Shown here one piece after another: positions 1-7,020 of a stretch of DNA of 8,005 nucleotides. The translations under genes and the position numbers were made by a program. The notes beneath the pieces are model-generated. The model saw nothing but the letters and a program-made list of their open reading frames with translations, ran no database searches and had not been told where the DNA came from. Position 1 is the stretch's first letter. Each line of letters starts with the position of its first letter. Source of the stretch: Acidobacteriota bacterium (GTDB taxonomy: Bacteria > Acidobacteriota > UBA6911); contig JAIRVC010000087.1 in NCBI GenBank assembly GCA_031254095.1, positions 1 to 8,005 on the forward strand, in the 5' to 3' direction.

Positions 1-157
1 TACGTTCGACCATCGCCCGCGCGGCTTCGGGATCTGAATGAGAAAAATTGAGGCGGAAGACGTTGGCACCCGCTTCAATAAGGGCCTGGATTGTTTCAGA
101 ACTGTCCGAGGCCGGGCCGATCGTAGCGACTATTTTTGTTCTTTTGAGCATGTTCAT
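1..157 (-). CDS. pyk: Pyruvate kinase, N-terminal fragment (runs off the window)
   Basis: Only the first 52 codons are present; the rest lies beyond base 1. Reading the minus strand from the ATG at 155-157 gives [18 protein letters not shown], then an [14 protein letters not shown] stretch. These are the opening beta strand ([12 protein letters not shown]) and the R-x-N-x-SH block of pyruvate kinase; the Arg and Asn of that block belong to the phosphoenolpyruvate/K+ site in known enzymes. The enzyme is cytosolic and transfers phosphate from phosphoenolpyruvate to ADP as the last step of glycolysis. A second in-frame ATG lies at 149-151. I prefer 157 because GGAGG (rc of about 168-172) sits 10 bases upstream of it. 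The gene starts 37 bases after the aor stop with no visible terminator, so it may be co-transcribed with the oxidoreductase genes. The family call is firm from the motif; activity cannot be judged from a fragment. Confidence 0.92.
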   Translation of the reverse strand, partial: MNMLKRTKIVATIGPASDSSETIQALIEAGANVFRLNFSHSDPEAARAMVER

Positions 158-194
158 CTTTTACACTCCTCCGTGGTTCTAAATCCTGTCCAGC

Positions 195-1937
195 TTACCC
201 GATTCCCGAGTATTCCCGATAGAGTTTCATTCTGTATCGCAGCGATTCTTCGCTCATTCGTCCGTTGGCGGAACGCACGCGCAGCATTTTTGGCGGAATA
301 GCAAGCTTATCCGGGTCGAATCCGCAGAGCCGCCGCCATTCGTTTTTACGCCGCAGCATGTTCACGCCGAGTTCGTCGATCTTCTCCTTCGTCCAGTCGA
401 GCGAGAGCGCGTTAAGACCTTTCACTACTATATCCATGTCGTAAACGCCGCGTGCGAAAAGACAAATGGCCAGTGAATTCAGAATCATTCGCCACTGAGC
501 CTCCTTCACCTGCGTGGAAACCTGTTCCTCGACAGGCATAGGCTTGGTCAGTATCTTCTGGTCTATGCTGTAGCCCAGGTCGTCCAGATGCGAATGCCTG
601 ACTCCGAGCAGCGAGGAAACCGTGAAATTCTCGCCCGTCATGTATCCCGCCGGTTCCACGCCGCCGTAGTGAATGGCGAAATCCTTCCCGCCCCATTTTT
701 CACTGCATTTGGCGCATCCCAGTTCGAGATCGCGGAAAAATTCCTCGCCCGCGGCGCAGCGCCGCATCATTTCGAGATAACTCTCGGTATTGCCGAAATT
801 AAGCGCCAGTCCGCCGGTGTCTTTATCGGTGATAACGCCGTTGACATAAGCTTCCGATGCCCATGCGAGCGTAATTCCCATGCTGATGACGTCCCAGCCC
901 TGACGCTCCACTTCAAGAATCATGCGCAGGATGTCCTGCGGCGACGAAACGGAGAGAGAGGTTCCAAGGGCGTATATCAGTTCGTAGTCATACGAGACTT
1001 TTGACGTGGCGTAATGCCACTGCTGAAACTCTTCGCGCAGCGTAGCCATGTGGATGCAGCCGCACTGACAGTGAACGCAGCCGATATGCTGCGCGAGATG
1101 ATCTCTAGCGAACGTTTCGCCGGATACCTTGTCGGCGCTTTCAAAGCTTCCCTGGGAAAAATTCCGCGTCGGTAGTCCGTTCAGCATCGAAAGCGGCTTG
1201 ATGTTTATGGAGGTGCCGACATCGTGGTACTTTGCCATATCCTTGGAGCGCACCACGCGATCGTAAAACACGTCGTAAACTTCGTTGTAAGCCTTCATTT
1301 CGGCCTTTTCAAACTCCCAGCCTCCGTTGCCGCTGACTACTACGGCTTTGAGATTTTTGCTTCCCATAACGCCGCCAAGACCGGTGCGCCCGAAGTGGCG
1401 CGAGCTGTCAACAACCGCGCAGGCCAGCGGCGACCGGCGTTCTCCGGCGGGGCCTATGCGCACAATGGAAAGTTTGCGGCCATTTACCGTTTCCGCCTCG
1501 CGCAGAATGCGTTCGCAAGATGTCGAGCTGCTGCCCCAGAAAGTTGCGGCCGATTTGAAAGCAACCTTGTGATTGTCGATGGCGAGATATGTCGGCCGTT
1601 CGGACCGGCCGGTAATTACCATCGCGTCGATCCCGGCTTCGCGCAGCGCCATCGAAAAACGGCCGCCCGCGTGCGATTCCCCGAGTTCGCCGGATTGGGG
1701 AGATTTGAAAAGAGCGACGGTTTTCGTTGCGACGGGATAGAGAGAATTAAAAGGCCCTATCGCGAAAATTATCGGCGCTTCCGGAATATACGGATCGTCT
1801 TTGGGACGCCCATACTTGAAAAGAAGTTCCGTGCCGGCGGCGGTGCCGCCCATAAAGCGCTCAAAGAGTTCTTCGTCGCGTTCGACATTAAATGTTTGGC
1901 TGGTCAAGTCAATGTGAAGGATGTTTCCCTGTTTCAT
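195..1937 (-). CDS. aor: Tungsten-type aldehyde:ferredoxin oxidoreductase family catalytic subunit
   Basis: This 580-residue protein is close to full length for the family (about 600). AOR enzymes hold a tungsten (sometimes molybdenum) bis-pterin and one [4Fe-4S] cluster and oxidise aldehydes to carboxylic acids in the cytoplasm. Visible marks: the N-terminal pterin-binding domain opening GNILHIDLTSQ, with FAIGP (58-62) and an ESHAGG block (87-92); the signature GPAGER (162-167) and GRTGLGGVMGSKNLKAVVV (183-201); cluster cysteines C287, C290 and C294 (C-x2-C-x3-C) with the fourth, C492, in SLAICLF. This spacing closely matches Pyrococcus furiosus AOR (288, 291, 295, 494). His448 and His450 fall near the known active-site histidine. 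The C-terminus stops at YREYSGIG, short of the usual distal segment. It overlaps the upstream Fe-S gene by ATGA, and GGAG lies 8 bases before the ATG. Substrate is unknown: other AOR-family members act on formaldehyde, glyceraldehyde-3-phosphate or unidentified compounds, and E. coli YdhV is of this type. Confidence 0.93.
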   Translation of the reverse strand: MKQGNILHIDLTSQTFNVERDEELFERFMGGTAAGTELLFKYGRPKDDPYIPEAPIIFAIGPFNSLYPVATKTVALFKSPQSGELGESHAGGRFSMALREAGIDAMVITGRSERPTYLAIDNHKVAFKSAATFWGSSSTSCERILREAETVNGRKLSIVRIGPAGERRSPLACAVVDSSRHFGRTGLGGVMGSKNLKAVVVSGNGGWEFEKAEMKAYNEVYDVFYDRVVRSKDMAKYHDVGTSINIKPLSMLNGLPTRNFSQGSFESADKVSGETFARDHLAQHIGCVHCQCGCIHMATLREEFQQWHYATSKVSYDYELIYALGTSLSVSSPQDILRMILEVERQGWDVISMGITLAWASEAYVNGVITDKDTGGLALNFGNTESYLEMMRRCAAGEEFFRDLELGCAKCSEKWGGKDFAIHYGGVEPAGYMTGENFTVSSLLGVRHSHLDDLGYSIDQKILTKPMPVEEQVSTQVKEAQWRMILNSLAICLFARGVYDMDIVVKGLNALSLDWTKEKIDELGVNMLRRKNEWRRLCGFDPDKLAIPPKMLRVRSANGRMSEESLRYRMKLYREYSGIG

Positions 1938-2431
1938 GCCCGTGTCTCCGCTGTAGTGTTTTTTTCGGTTTCGCCGGAAAGAGCGCCGCCCGCGGCGTCG
2001 CCGGTTCCACTGACTGGCCGGTCAACAAGAGCAAGAACTCCGTTCGGGCAATATTTAGCGCATTGTCCGCACTGTATGCAGGGTATGGGAAGTTCTTCGG
2101 CTTCATCCCATTGCAGCGCGGAGATGCCGCACGCGCTGACGCATTTGCGGCAGTGCGTACACAGATTCGCCTTCAAACGCACTCCGCCGCCGCGCGCGGC
2201 AAAAAGCGCTCCTTCCGTACAGACGGCAGCGCAGTCGGGCGTTTCGCACCGTGAACACACCCGCAATGAAAAAGCTCCTTCAACGCCCGTGTAATACTTT
2301 ATTCGCAGCGCTGATTTATTGGTTCCCCCGTGCCGCCGTAAAATTCGCGAACACGCGTACATGCAACTGAAACAGCCGATGCAGCGATCGCGATCGACGA
2401 CCTTGAGCACTTTTACCACAACATTTGCCAT
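1934..2431 (-). CDS. Four-cluster [4Fe-4S] electron-transfer subunit (HycB/AorA-like)
   Basis: This 165-residue cytosolic protein has sixteen cysteines in four ferredoxin motifs: C17-C20-C23-C27, C59-C62-C67-C71 (the C-x2-C-x4-C-x3-C variant seen in DmsB/HycB-type subunits), C91-C94-C97-C101 and C118-C121-C124-C128. It should therefore carry four [4Fe-4S] clusters and act as an electron wire. There is no signal peptide or membrane segment. After residue 135 comes a Gly/Thr/Glu-rich tail that looks disordered and is not part of the fold. The gene directly precedes aor and overlaps it by 4 bases. That is the arrangement of AorA-AorB in Aromatoleum and of YdhY-YdhV in E. coli, so it most likely docks on the AOR subunit and passes electrons to or from a further carrier. 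Start: ATG at 2429-2431 with AAGGA seven bases upstream. The role is strongly suggested by context; the final electron partner cannot be read here. Confidence 0.9.
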   Translation of the reverse strand: MANVVVKVLKVVDRDRCIGCFSCMYACSRILRRHGGTNKSALRIKYYTGVEGAFSLRVCSRCETPDCAAVCTEGALFAARGGGVRLKANLCTHCRKCVSACGISALQWDEAEELPIPCIQCGQCAKYCPNGVLALVDRPVSGTGDAAGGALSGETEKNTTAETRA

Positions 2432-2446
2432 AAGCCGATCCTTTCT

Positions 2447-2464
2447 TTTTCCCGAAAGGGAAAA
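2447..2464 (-). promoter_or_regulatory. Hairpin just upstream of the Fe-S gene ribosome binding site
   Basis: TTTTCCC (2447-2453) and GGGAAAA (2458-2464) are perfect complements, giving a 7-bp stem with a 4-base loop. On the coding strand it ends just before the AAGGA ribosome binding site of the Fe-S gene, in its probable 5' leader. Neither strand shows a T-run after the stem, so it is not an obvious terminator. It could stabilise the mRNA 5' end or tune translation. The structure is seen; the role is a guess. Confidence 0.35.
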
Positions 2465-2466
2465 TA

Positions 2467-2494
2467 CTCATATCGTGGTTTTGCGCGGAACCAA
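2467..2494 (-). promoter_or_regulatory. Weak candidate promoter for the Fe-S/aor operon
   Basis: On the minus strand TTGGTT (rc of 2489-2494) and TATGAG (rc of 2467-2472) are 16 bases apart and resemble weak sigma-70 -35 and -10 boxes. Transcription would then start near 2460, within the hairpin that precedes the ribosome binding site. The boxes match consensus only partly. The main support is position: this operon needs a promoter in the gap after cheR. Confidence 0.2.
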
Positions 2495-2548
2495 TACTAA
2501 AAAGTTGTCAGCAATCAGTGATTAATGATCAGATGCGAGGGAAGTAAC

Positions 2549-2571
2549 AAAAAGGCATAAAAAATACCTTT
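2549..2571 (-). terminator. Possible weak AT-rich terminator after cheR
   Basis: On the minus strand AAAGGTA (rc of 2565-2571) can pair with TGCCTTT (rc of 2551-2557), including one G-U pair, around a T-rich 7-base loop. The downstream arm runs into further Ts (CCTTTTTG). It is about 150 bases past the cheR stop and before the Fe-S gene. The stem is weak, so this is only a candidate. Confidence 0.25.
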
Positions 2572-2645
2572 GCGGCGCTTTTGGTATCTGCCGTTGTGTC
2601 CGCCCGGAAATTAATGGGCGCATAGCGCTTTAATGCCCATATGCC

Positions 2646-2670
2646 ACGGGCGGCCACTACGGCCGCCCGT
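2646..2670. repeat. Perfect GC-rich 10-bp hairpin downstream of cheR
   Basis: ACGGGCGGCC (2646-2655) and GGCCGCCCGT (2661-2670) are perfect inverted copies around a 5-base loop (ACTAC on the plus strand). It lies about 50 bases after the cheR stop. With no T-run on either side it is not a standard intrinsic terminator, but such a stem could protect the 3' end of the chemotaxis transcript. It also fits a palindromic repeat unit. Confidence 0.5.
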
Positions 2671-2719
2671 ACTGATCGCTGACTACTGACCACTACCGCA
2701 AGGATGCCGCAAGGCGTCC

Positions 2720-3577
2720 CTACGGTTTTCTGTAAAGCGTGGTCGCCCCGTAACGCTCAGTTTTGAAATCGTCATTCAGGCTGTATATGTTTTCCGCCGA
2801 ACCAAGCATAAGGTAGCCGTTGGGCGCTAAAATCTGGAAGAACTGGGACAGGATTTTCTTTTTTGCTTCGTTTGTGAAGTAAATCAAAAGGTTCCGGCAA
2901 AAAATTACGTCAAATCCGCCGACCTGCGTGAAGGGCTCCTGGATATTTAACAATTTGAAATCCATCAATTTGCGTATTTCTTCATTTACGTAGTAGCTGT
3001 CCCCGTTCAGGGTAAAATAGCGGTCGCACATAGCGCGCGGAAGACCGCGCCCTATGTCTATAATTGAATACTTGCCCTGCATCGCCTTTGACAGCACGTC
3101 TGATGAAATGTCGGTGCCCAGAATCCCGAAATCTTCCATGAGCACCGTACCCATGCCCTTTAACCTGATCGCGTCGGCAATCAATATGCCTATGGAGTAA
3201 GCTTCCTGCCCCGTTGAGGCGGCGACGCTCCAGATGCTGACTTTCGGTCCCCTGCGCTGCCACTGCCGATTCTTTCGGTCGCGCACAAGCGCGAACAAAT
3301 CCGGCAGGATTTTGTCGCGGAAGGTGTCAAAGGGATGCCCGTCCCGAAACCATGACGTTTCGTTCGTTGTCATAGCGTTCACCACTTTTTCGCGTATGAC
3401 AAAACTCACGGCTCCCCTCATTAATGCCTGGGCAAGTTCAGACAAATCCTTGTATCCCAACAAGGGAAGCACCGGCGCGAGGCGCTGTTTTACAAGATAT
3501 TCCTTGTCGTCGCCAAGAACAATTCCACAGGAGTGGAATACATAATCAGTAATTGCTTTATATTCGGCAGCGTTCAT
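2720..3577 (-). CDS. cheR: Chemotaxis protein methyltransferase CheR
   Basis: CheR transfers methyl groups from S-adenosylmethionine to receptor glutamates during adaptation. At 285 residues it is the usual size. The N-terminal all-helical domain (about 1-75) ends in the conserved TTNETSWFRD (70-79). The Rossmann-type methyltransferase domain follows, with SVAASTGQEAYSIG (117-130, the S-adenosylmethionine loop), LGTDIS (153-158, acidic residue for the cofactor ribose) and DVIFCRNLLIYF (223-234, the family signature). No TPR or other extra domain follows. The start ATG overlaps the cheB stop as ATGA (3574-3577), so translation is probably coupled; a GGTGA just upstream is only a weak ribosome binding site. 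The neighbouring receptor lacks an obvious C-terminal NWETF-like tether, so CheR would act on it directly. It is the last gene of the cluster before a repeat-rich gap. Confidence 0.96.
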   Translation of the reverse strand: MNAAEYKAITDYVFHSCGIVLGDDKEYLVKQRLAPVLPLLGYKDLSELAQALMRGAVSFVIREKVVNAMTTNETSWFRDGHPFDTFRDKILPDLFALVRDRKNRQWQRRGPKVSIWSVAASTGQEAYSIGILIADAIRLKGMGTVLMEDFGILGTDISSDVLSKAMQGKYSIIDIGRGLPRAMCDRYFTLNGDSYYVNEEIRKLMDFKLLNIQEPFTQVGGFDVIFCRNLLIYFTNEAKKKILSQFFQILAPNGYLMLGSAENIYSLNDDFKTERYGATTLYRKP

Positions 3578-4689
3578 CTTTTCACCATATTAATTCTTTC
3601 CAGCACGGCTTCCGGAATATTCGTAAGGGAAGCAACTTTGTCTAAAAGGCCGGTGGCCGCAGCGGCTCTCGGCATACCGTAAACAACCGACGATTCCTCG
3701 TCCTGCGCAATTAAATAGGCGCTCTTTTTTTTCATCTCGGGCAGGGACGGCGTGCCGTCGTTGCCCATTCCCGTCAAGATAATACCAACGAGAGAATCAT
3801 TAGGATACGCCTTTGCAGCCGAACGAAACAAGACGTCAACGCTGGGACGGCAGCCGTTTTCAGGAGGGTCCTGATTGGTATCCAAAACAAAATCCGCTCC
3901 ACGGGTTCGCACAGTCATATGATTGCCGCCGGGGGCGATATAAACATGTCTGGATTTTACAACCATTCCGGGTTCACCTTCAACCACCGCGTGCTTGCAC
4001 TTGACCGCCAGGCTGTCGGCAAGAGATTTTGTAAAATTCGGCGGCATATGCTGAACCATGAGTATGGGCAGGTCGGTAGACGCGCATAACTTGGGAAGCA
4101 TCTCGGCCAGCGACTTGGGCCCGCCGGTTGAAACGCCCAGTACTATGGCCATTATCGGCTTAGTATGCGGCACCTGGGACGCCAGAGAATACGAGGCGCT
4201 CGCGGGAGCGCGGGCGGGCGCCGCGGCGCCCGTAACCGTGGGCGCCGCCGTCCTGGCTCTGCCGAGAGCCTGCCTGGTTTTCCATGTGTTTACCGCGTTT
4301 CGAAGCATCCGCTCCAGATGCTCCTGGGCGTTCTGCATGTTTGCGCCGGGTTTCGCGATAAAGTCAAAGGCCCCAAGTTCCAGCGCTTTAAGCGTAATAT
4401 CCGATCCCGTGCGCGTAAGAGAACTTATCATAAGCACATCAGGCATGGCTTTGAATGACGCTTTTTCCGCAATCATTTTCTGAAGCGTTTCCATGCCGTT
4501 CATGTCCGGCATTTCGACGTCAAGGGTCACAAGATCGACCGTTCGCATCCGGAGAAACTCCAGCGCGTCCAATCCTTTTCCGACGCCGCCGACTACCTGC
4601 ACATCTGGAATCGAGGATAATATCTTTTCCAGTATGCTTCGAAAAACCCTTGAGTCGTCAACAACAAGAACCCTTACCTGTTGATCCAT
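3574..4689 (-). CDS. cheB: Chemotaxis response regulator protein-glutamate methylesterase CheB
   Basis: CheB removes methyl groups from receptors (and deamidates glutamines) once phosphorylated by CheA. The 371-residue protein has both expected parts. The receiver domain (about 4-125) shows acidic D11/D12, phospho-acceptor D57 in LVTLDVEMP, S90 and K113. An Ala/Pro-rich linker (about 142-175) follows. The C-terminal esterase domain carries the catalytic triad: S187 in GVSTGGP, H214 in VQHMPPNFT and D311 in GMGNDGT. The PENGCRPSVDVLF block (276-288) is also typical. The linker is rather long. The gene begins 9 bases after the receptor stop, with an AAGG ribosome binding site overlapping that stop, and its own stop overlaps the cheR start. 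This points to one co-translated receptor-adaptation unit. All key residues are present, so it should be active. Confidence 0.97.
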   Translation of the reverse strand: MDQQVRVLVVDDSRVFRSILEKILSSIPDVQVVGGVGKGLDALEFLRMRTVDLVTLDVEMPDMNGMETLQKMIAEKASFKAMPDVLMISSLTRTGSDITLKALELGAFDFIAKPGANMQNAQEHLERMLRNAVNTWKTRQALGRARTAAPTVTGAAAPARAPASASYSLASQVPHTKPIMAIVLGVSTGGPKSLAEMLPKLCASTDLPILMVQHMPPNFTKSLADSLAVKCKHAVVEGEPGMVVKSRHVYIAPGGNHMTVRTRGADFVLDTNQDPPENGCRPSVDVLFRSAAKAYPNDSLVGIILTGMGNDGTPSLPEMKKKSAYLIAQDEESSVVYGMPRAAAATGLLDKVASLTNIPEAVLERINMVKR

Positions 4690-4698
4690 CTCTTACCT

Positions 4699-6441
4699 TT
4701 ATGTCTTAAACTGGTTTACGATTCCCTTTAATTCGGTCGCCATGCGGGCAAGATCCACCGATGACTGGTTCACCTGACCCGCGCCCTGCGCCGATTCACG
4801 CGCAACCGCGCTCATGGAGCTCACGTTGGAAGCGACATGAGTTGCGCCCTTGGCCGCTTCGCCCGCGTTGCGGCTCACGTCGTTCGCGCCGTTGGCCACC
4901 TCTCCAATAGACGACGCGACTCTTTTCGCGCCCGTCGAAGCCTGCGCCACGTTGGAGGATATTTCATTGACAGCCCTGCTCTGCTCGCTCACGTTGTTTG
5001 TTATGATATCAACGGAACTGTTTATCTTCTGTATAATCAAGGCCACCGCCGTGATTACGTCAACCGCGCTGCTGGTTCCCTGCTGAATGCCGTCAATGCG
5101 GCGGGCGATGTCGTCGGCGCTCTGCGCGCTCTGGTTTGCCAGTTCCTTGATTTCGCCCGCGACAACGGCGAAGCCTTTGCCCGCTTCGCCCGCGCTGGCG
5201 GCTTCAATGGTGGCGTTCAGCGCCAGAAGGTTGGTTTTGTCGGCTATCTTTTTAATAACGTCGGTGACGTGCCCGATTTCCTTGGCCGCCGTACCGAGCT
5301 TACTCATGACGGATGTGGCCTCATCGGCCTTTCCCCTGGCTTCATCCGCGACACTATGCGCTTCGCCCGCGTTCGACGCTATCTGGGAAATGCTCATGCT
5401 CATTTCTTCCACCGCCGCCGCGATGGTGTCCATGTTTACGCTCATCTCTTCAGCCGCGCTGGCGACTTCGCCGGTACTCACGCTGGCTTCTTCCGCGCCG
5501 CTAGCCATGGTATTGATGTTGACCGCCATTTCCTCCGTAGTGCTCGCGACGGTATTAGCCTGGCTGACCGTTTCCTCGGAGGCCGACGCAAGTTCGCGCG
5601 ATACAGCCGAAAGTTCTTCCGACGCGCCCGCAAGCGTATCCGAATGCATGCGAAGCTCTTTAATTATCCCCTGCATTTTGCTGAAAAATTCGTCGGCGGT
5701 GCGCCCGACCTGACCGATTTCGTCTCTCTGATCCAGACCTGAGCGTACCGTCATGTCGCCGTTTGAAGCTTTTTTGAACCCTTCCACAAGCGCGCCGATC
5801 GGCGTTGTAATTGAACGCGTCATAAATACGCCGCAAATCACCGCAAGCGCGGCCACCAATAAAATCAAAATTATACTGTTGGTTCTGGCGCTGGCTTCGC
5901 GCTGGTTGCCCTCATCGTCCATTGCAGTGACAACGTCTTTCTTGACTTTGATGAACTCATCCGACGCGATCCTGATCGCATTCCCCATATCGGCAAGATC
6001 CTGCGGTATTACCGGCGGCACTCTTCCGGCGTCAAGGTCGGCGGCAAAAGTCTTTAGCCTTGCTACGTATTTATCTCCTTCGCTTACATATTTATCAAGC
6101 GCTCTTTTGCCTTCGTCGGACACCACGAGCTTACGCTGTACTTCCACGCCATCTTTTACATTCGCGGTAAAAGTGTCGATATCCCTCAATATCTCGCGGC
6201 GGGCGTCGGAATTCTGGTTTTCGACCATCCCCAGGCGATAGGCAGCCATGCGCAGCGTATAGAGTTCTGACGTTGTATCGATAAGGTCGGCGAGAGGTAT
6301 CGCGCCTTTACCGTATATTGCTGAGGCCGTCGCGCTCAACGATATTATGTCGCTACGCAGGTAAATTCCCATGCCGGCCGCGATAGCGGCGAGAATGAGG
6401 TATGACCCCAACAGTTTTACACCCATTTTTATGTCTTTCAT
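4699..6441 (-). CDS. Methyl-accepting chemotaxis protein (transmembrane receptor)
   Basis: This 580-residue receptor has classic topology: a short cytoplasmic start (MKDIKMGVK), membrane helix 1 (about 10-28), a helical periplasmic sensor (about 29-187, probably of the four-helix-bundle type), membrane helix 2 (about 188-207), a HAMP domain (about 208-262, with P214 and DEIG at 240-243), then a long antiparallel signalling coiled coil. The hairpin tip is [20 protein letters not shown] (402-421), followed by [13 protein letters not shown]; here CheA and CheW bind. The N-terminal arm has Glu-Glu pairs at 275, 289, 303, 317, 331 and 345, exactly 14 residues apart, which are likely methylation sites. 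About 155 residues separate HAMP from the tip, suggesting one of the long signalling classes (near 40H-44H). The ligand cannot be read. The gene overlaps cheW by ATGA and GGAG lies 8 bases before its ATG. It sits directly before cheB and cheR, its probable adaptation enzymes. Confidence 0.97.
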   Translation of the reverse strand: MKDIKMGVKLLGSYLILAAIAAGMGIYLRSDIISLSATASAIYGKGAIPLADLIDTTSELYTLRMAAYRLGMVENQNSDARREILRDIDTFTANVKDGVEVQRKLVVSDEGKRALDKYVSEGDKYVARLKTFAADLDAGRVPPVIPQDLADMGNAIRIASDEFIKVKKDVVTAMDDEGNQREASARTNSIILILLVAALAVICGVFMTRSITTPIGALVEGFKKASNGDMTVRSGLDQRDEIGQVGRTADEFFSKMQGIIKELRMHSDTLAGASEELSAVSRELASASEETVSQANTVASTTEEMAVNINTMASGAEEASVSTGEVASAAEEMSVNMDTIAAAVEEMSMSISQIASNAGEAHSVADEARGKADEATSVMSKLGTAAKEIGHVTDVIKKIADKTNLLALNATIEAASAGEAGKGFAVVAGEIKELANQSAQSADDIARRIDGIQQGTSSAVDVITAVALIIQKINSSVDIITNNVSEQSRAVNEISSNVAQASTGAKRVASSIGEVANGANDVSRNAGEAAKGATHVASNVSSMSAVARESAQGAGQVNQSSVDLARMATELKGIVNQFKT

Positions 6442-6962
6442 GCAGCTTCTCCCGGTTTAATGGTTTTGCCGCCCGCGTCAAGAATGCGCCTGGCGTCTAC
6501 TATCAGTAAAAGTTCTTTTTCCAGCGGATACACGCCTACAACCATTGCGTCGCGCACGCGGCGCAATTCACGCGCCTCCGCCGAATCGCCCGACGATGAA
6601 CGCCGGTCGACAATACGTTTCGGCTCAATTGGAACGACGTCGCAAACTTCATCCACCAGAATGCCGAAAGGCTCGTCAACGGACTGCTTAAAAACCACTA
6701 TTTTCCCGCCGGAGATTTGTTCAGTTTTTTGCTTCTCCAGTCCGAATGTTTCGTGCAGATTAACAACCAAAAGTATCTGTCCCCGGATGTTGATATATCC
6801 GCACACGTCCGGCGGCGCATGGTAAATAGGAGTTACGTTGACATTTTCATTTACTTCCTTGACGTCCAGAATATCGACGCCAAACAGGCGATCAACCATC
6901 CTGAACGTACACATCTGAACCACGGAACGATTTAACAAACCGTCCAAATCATTGTCGCTCAT
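6438..6962 (-). CDS. cheW: Chemotaxis adaptor protein CheW
   Basis: CheW is the cytoplasmic scaffold that links receptors to the CheA kinase; it has no enzymatic activity. The 174-residue protein is one CheW domain (about 15-162) with short extensions at both ends. The family core is [15 protein letters not shown] (55-69), with R60 at the position of the conserved arginine in NIRG. Other typical segments are [11 protein letters not shown] (27-37), [12 protein letters not shown] (99-110) and the late strand [13 protein letters not shown] (149-161). There is no receiver domain, so it is not CheV. The start ATG at 6960-6962 has only a poor ribosome binding site (GGCGGA, close to the ATG). Its stop overlaps the receptor start by 4 bases. 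The cheA/cheW gap ahead of it contains a terminator-like hairpin, so expression may depend on read-through or on a promoter I cannot identify. Confidence 0.95.
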   Translation of the reverse strand: MSDNDLDGLLNRSVVQMCTFRMVDRLFGVDILDVKEVNENVNVTPIYHAPPDVCGYINIRGQILLVVNLHETFGLEKQKTEQISGGKIVVFKQSVDEPFGILVDEVCDVVPIEPKRIVDRRSSSGDSAEARELRRVRDAMVVGVYPLEKELLLIVDARRILDAGGKTIKPGEAA

Positions 6963-6986
6963 TTTATCCGCCCATCAAGAACACGC

Positions 6987-7005
6987 CGCGGGCTGCCCGC
7001 CCGCG
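6987..7005. repeat. GC-rich palindrome ahead of cheW
   Basis: CGCGGGC (6987-6993) and GCCCGCG (6999-7005) form a perfect 7-bp stem with a 5-base loop. In an alternative fold, GCGGGC-T-GCCCGC (6988-7000) is itself palindromic and has the same 13-base core (GCGGGC-N-GCCCGC) as the nearby hairpin at 7034-7046. Two copies 46 bases apart in a 99-base gap suggest a repeated palindromic unit. Lying in the cheW leader, it may also affect cheW translation or RNA processing. Confidence 0.45.
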
Positions 7006-7020
7006 AACCGTATTGAATCC

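Larger units (their letters stand above)
2507..2715. repeat. Repeat-rich intergenic block with near-perfect outer inverted repeat
   Basis: The gap between cheR and the Fe-S gene (2432-2719) encodes no protein I can support. GTCAGCAATCAGT (2507-2519) and the reverse complement of 2671-2683 (GTCAGCGATCAGT) match at 12 of 13 bases and bracket 177 bases. Inside are three smaller hairpins: 2551-2571, ATGGGC/GCCCAT at 2614-2640, and a perfect 10-bp stem at 2646-2670. Next to it are a direct repeat CCGCAAGG (2696-2703 and 2707-2714) and a doubled CCACTAC (2654-2660, 2690-2696). The block reaches within a few bases of the cheR stop. This layering looks like a non-coding dispersed repeat or miniature element rather than ordinary spacer. 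Copies elsewhere in the genome cannot be seen from one window. Confidence 0.45.

Noticed and set aside
149..151. Second ATG as the pyruvate kinase start
   Set aside because: GGAGG is 10 bases upstream of the ATG at 155-157 and 16 from this one, so the first ATG fits better, although either is possible.
1224..2294. Long plus-strand open frame across aor and the Fe-S gene
   Set aside because: It is antisense to two genes with clear family motifs, has no recognisable domain of its own, and is a product of high third-position GC in the real genes.
2432..2719. Moco/Tuco-type cofactor riboswitch upstream of the AOR operon
   Set aside because: Plausible for a tungstopterin enzyme, but I could not match the conserved elements by eye and the structure looks like repeats. 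An Infernal scan with the Rfam Moco/Tuco model would decide it.
4837..5742. Plus-strand open frame of 301 codons opposite the receptor gene
   Set aside because: It mirrors the repetitive Ala/Glu/Ser-rich receptor arms; the odd composition (many Arg, His, Phe) and lack of a domain mark it as a shadow.
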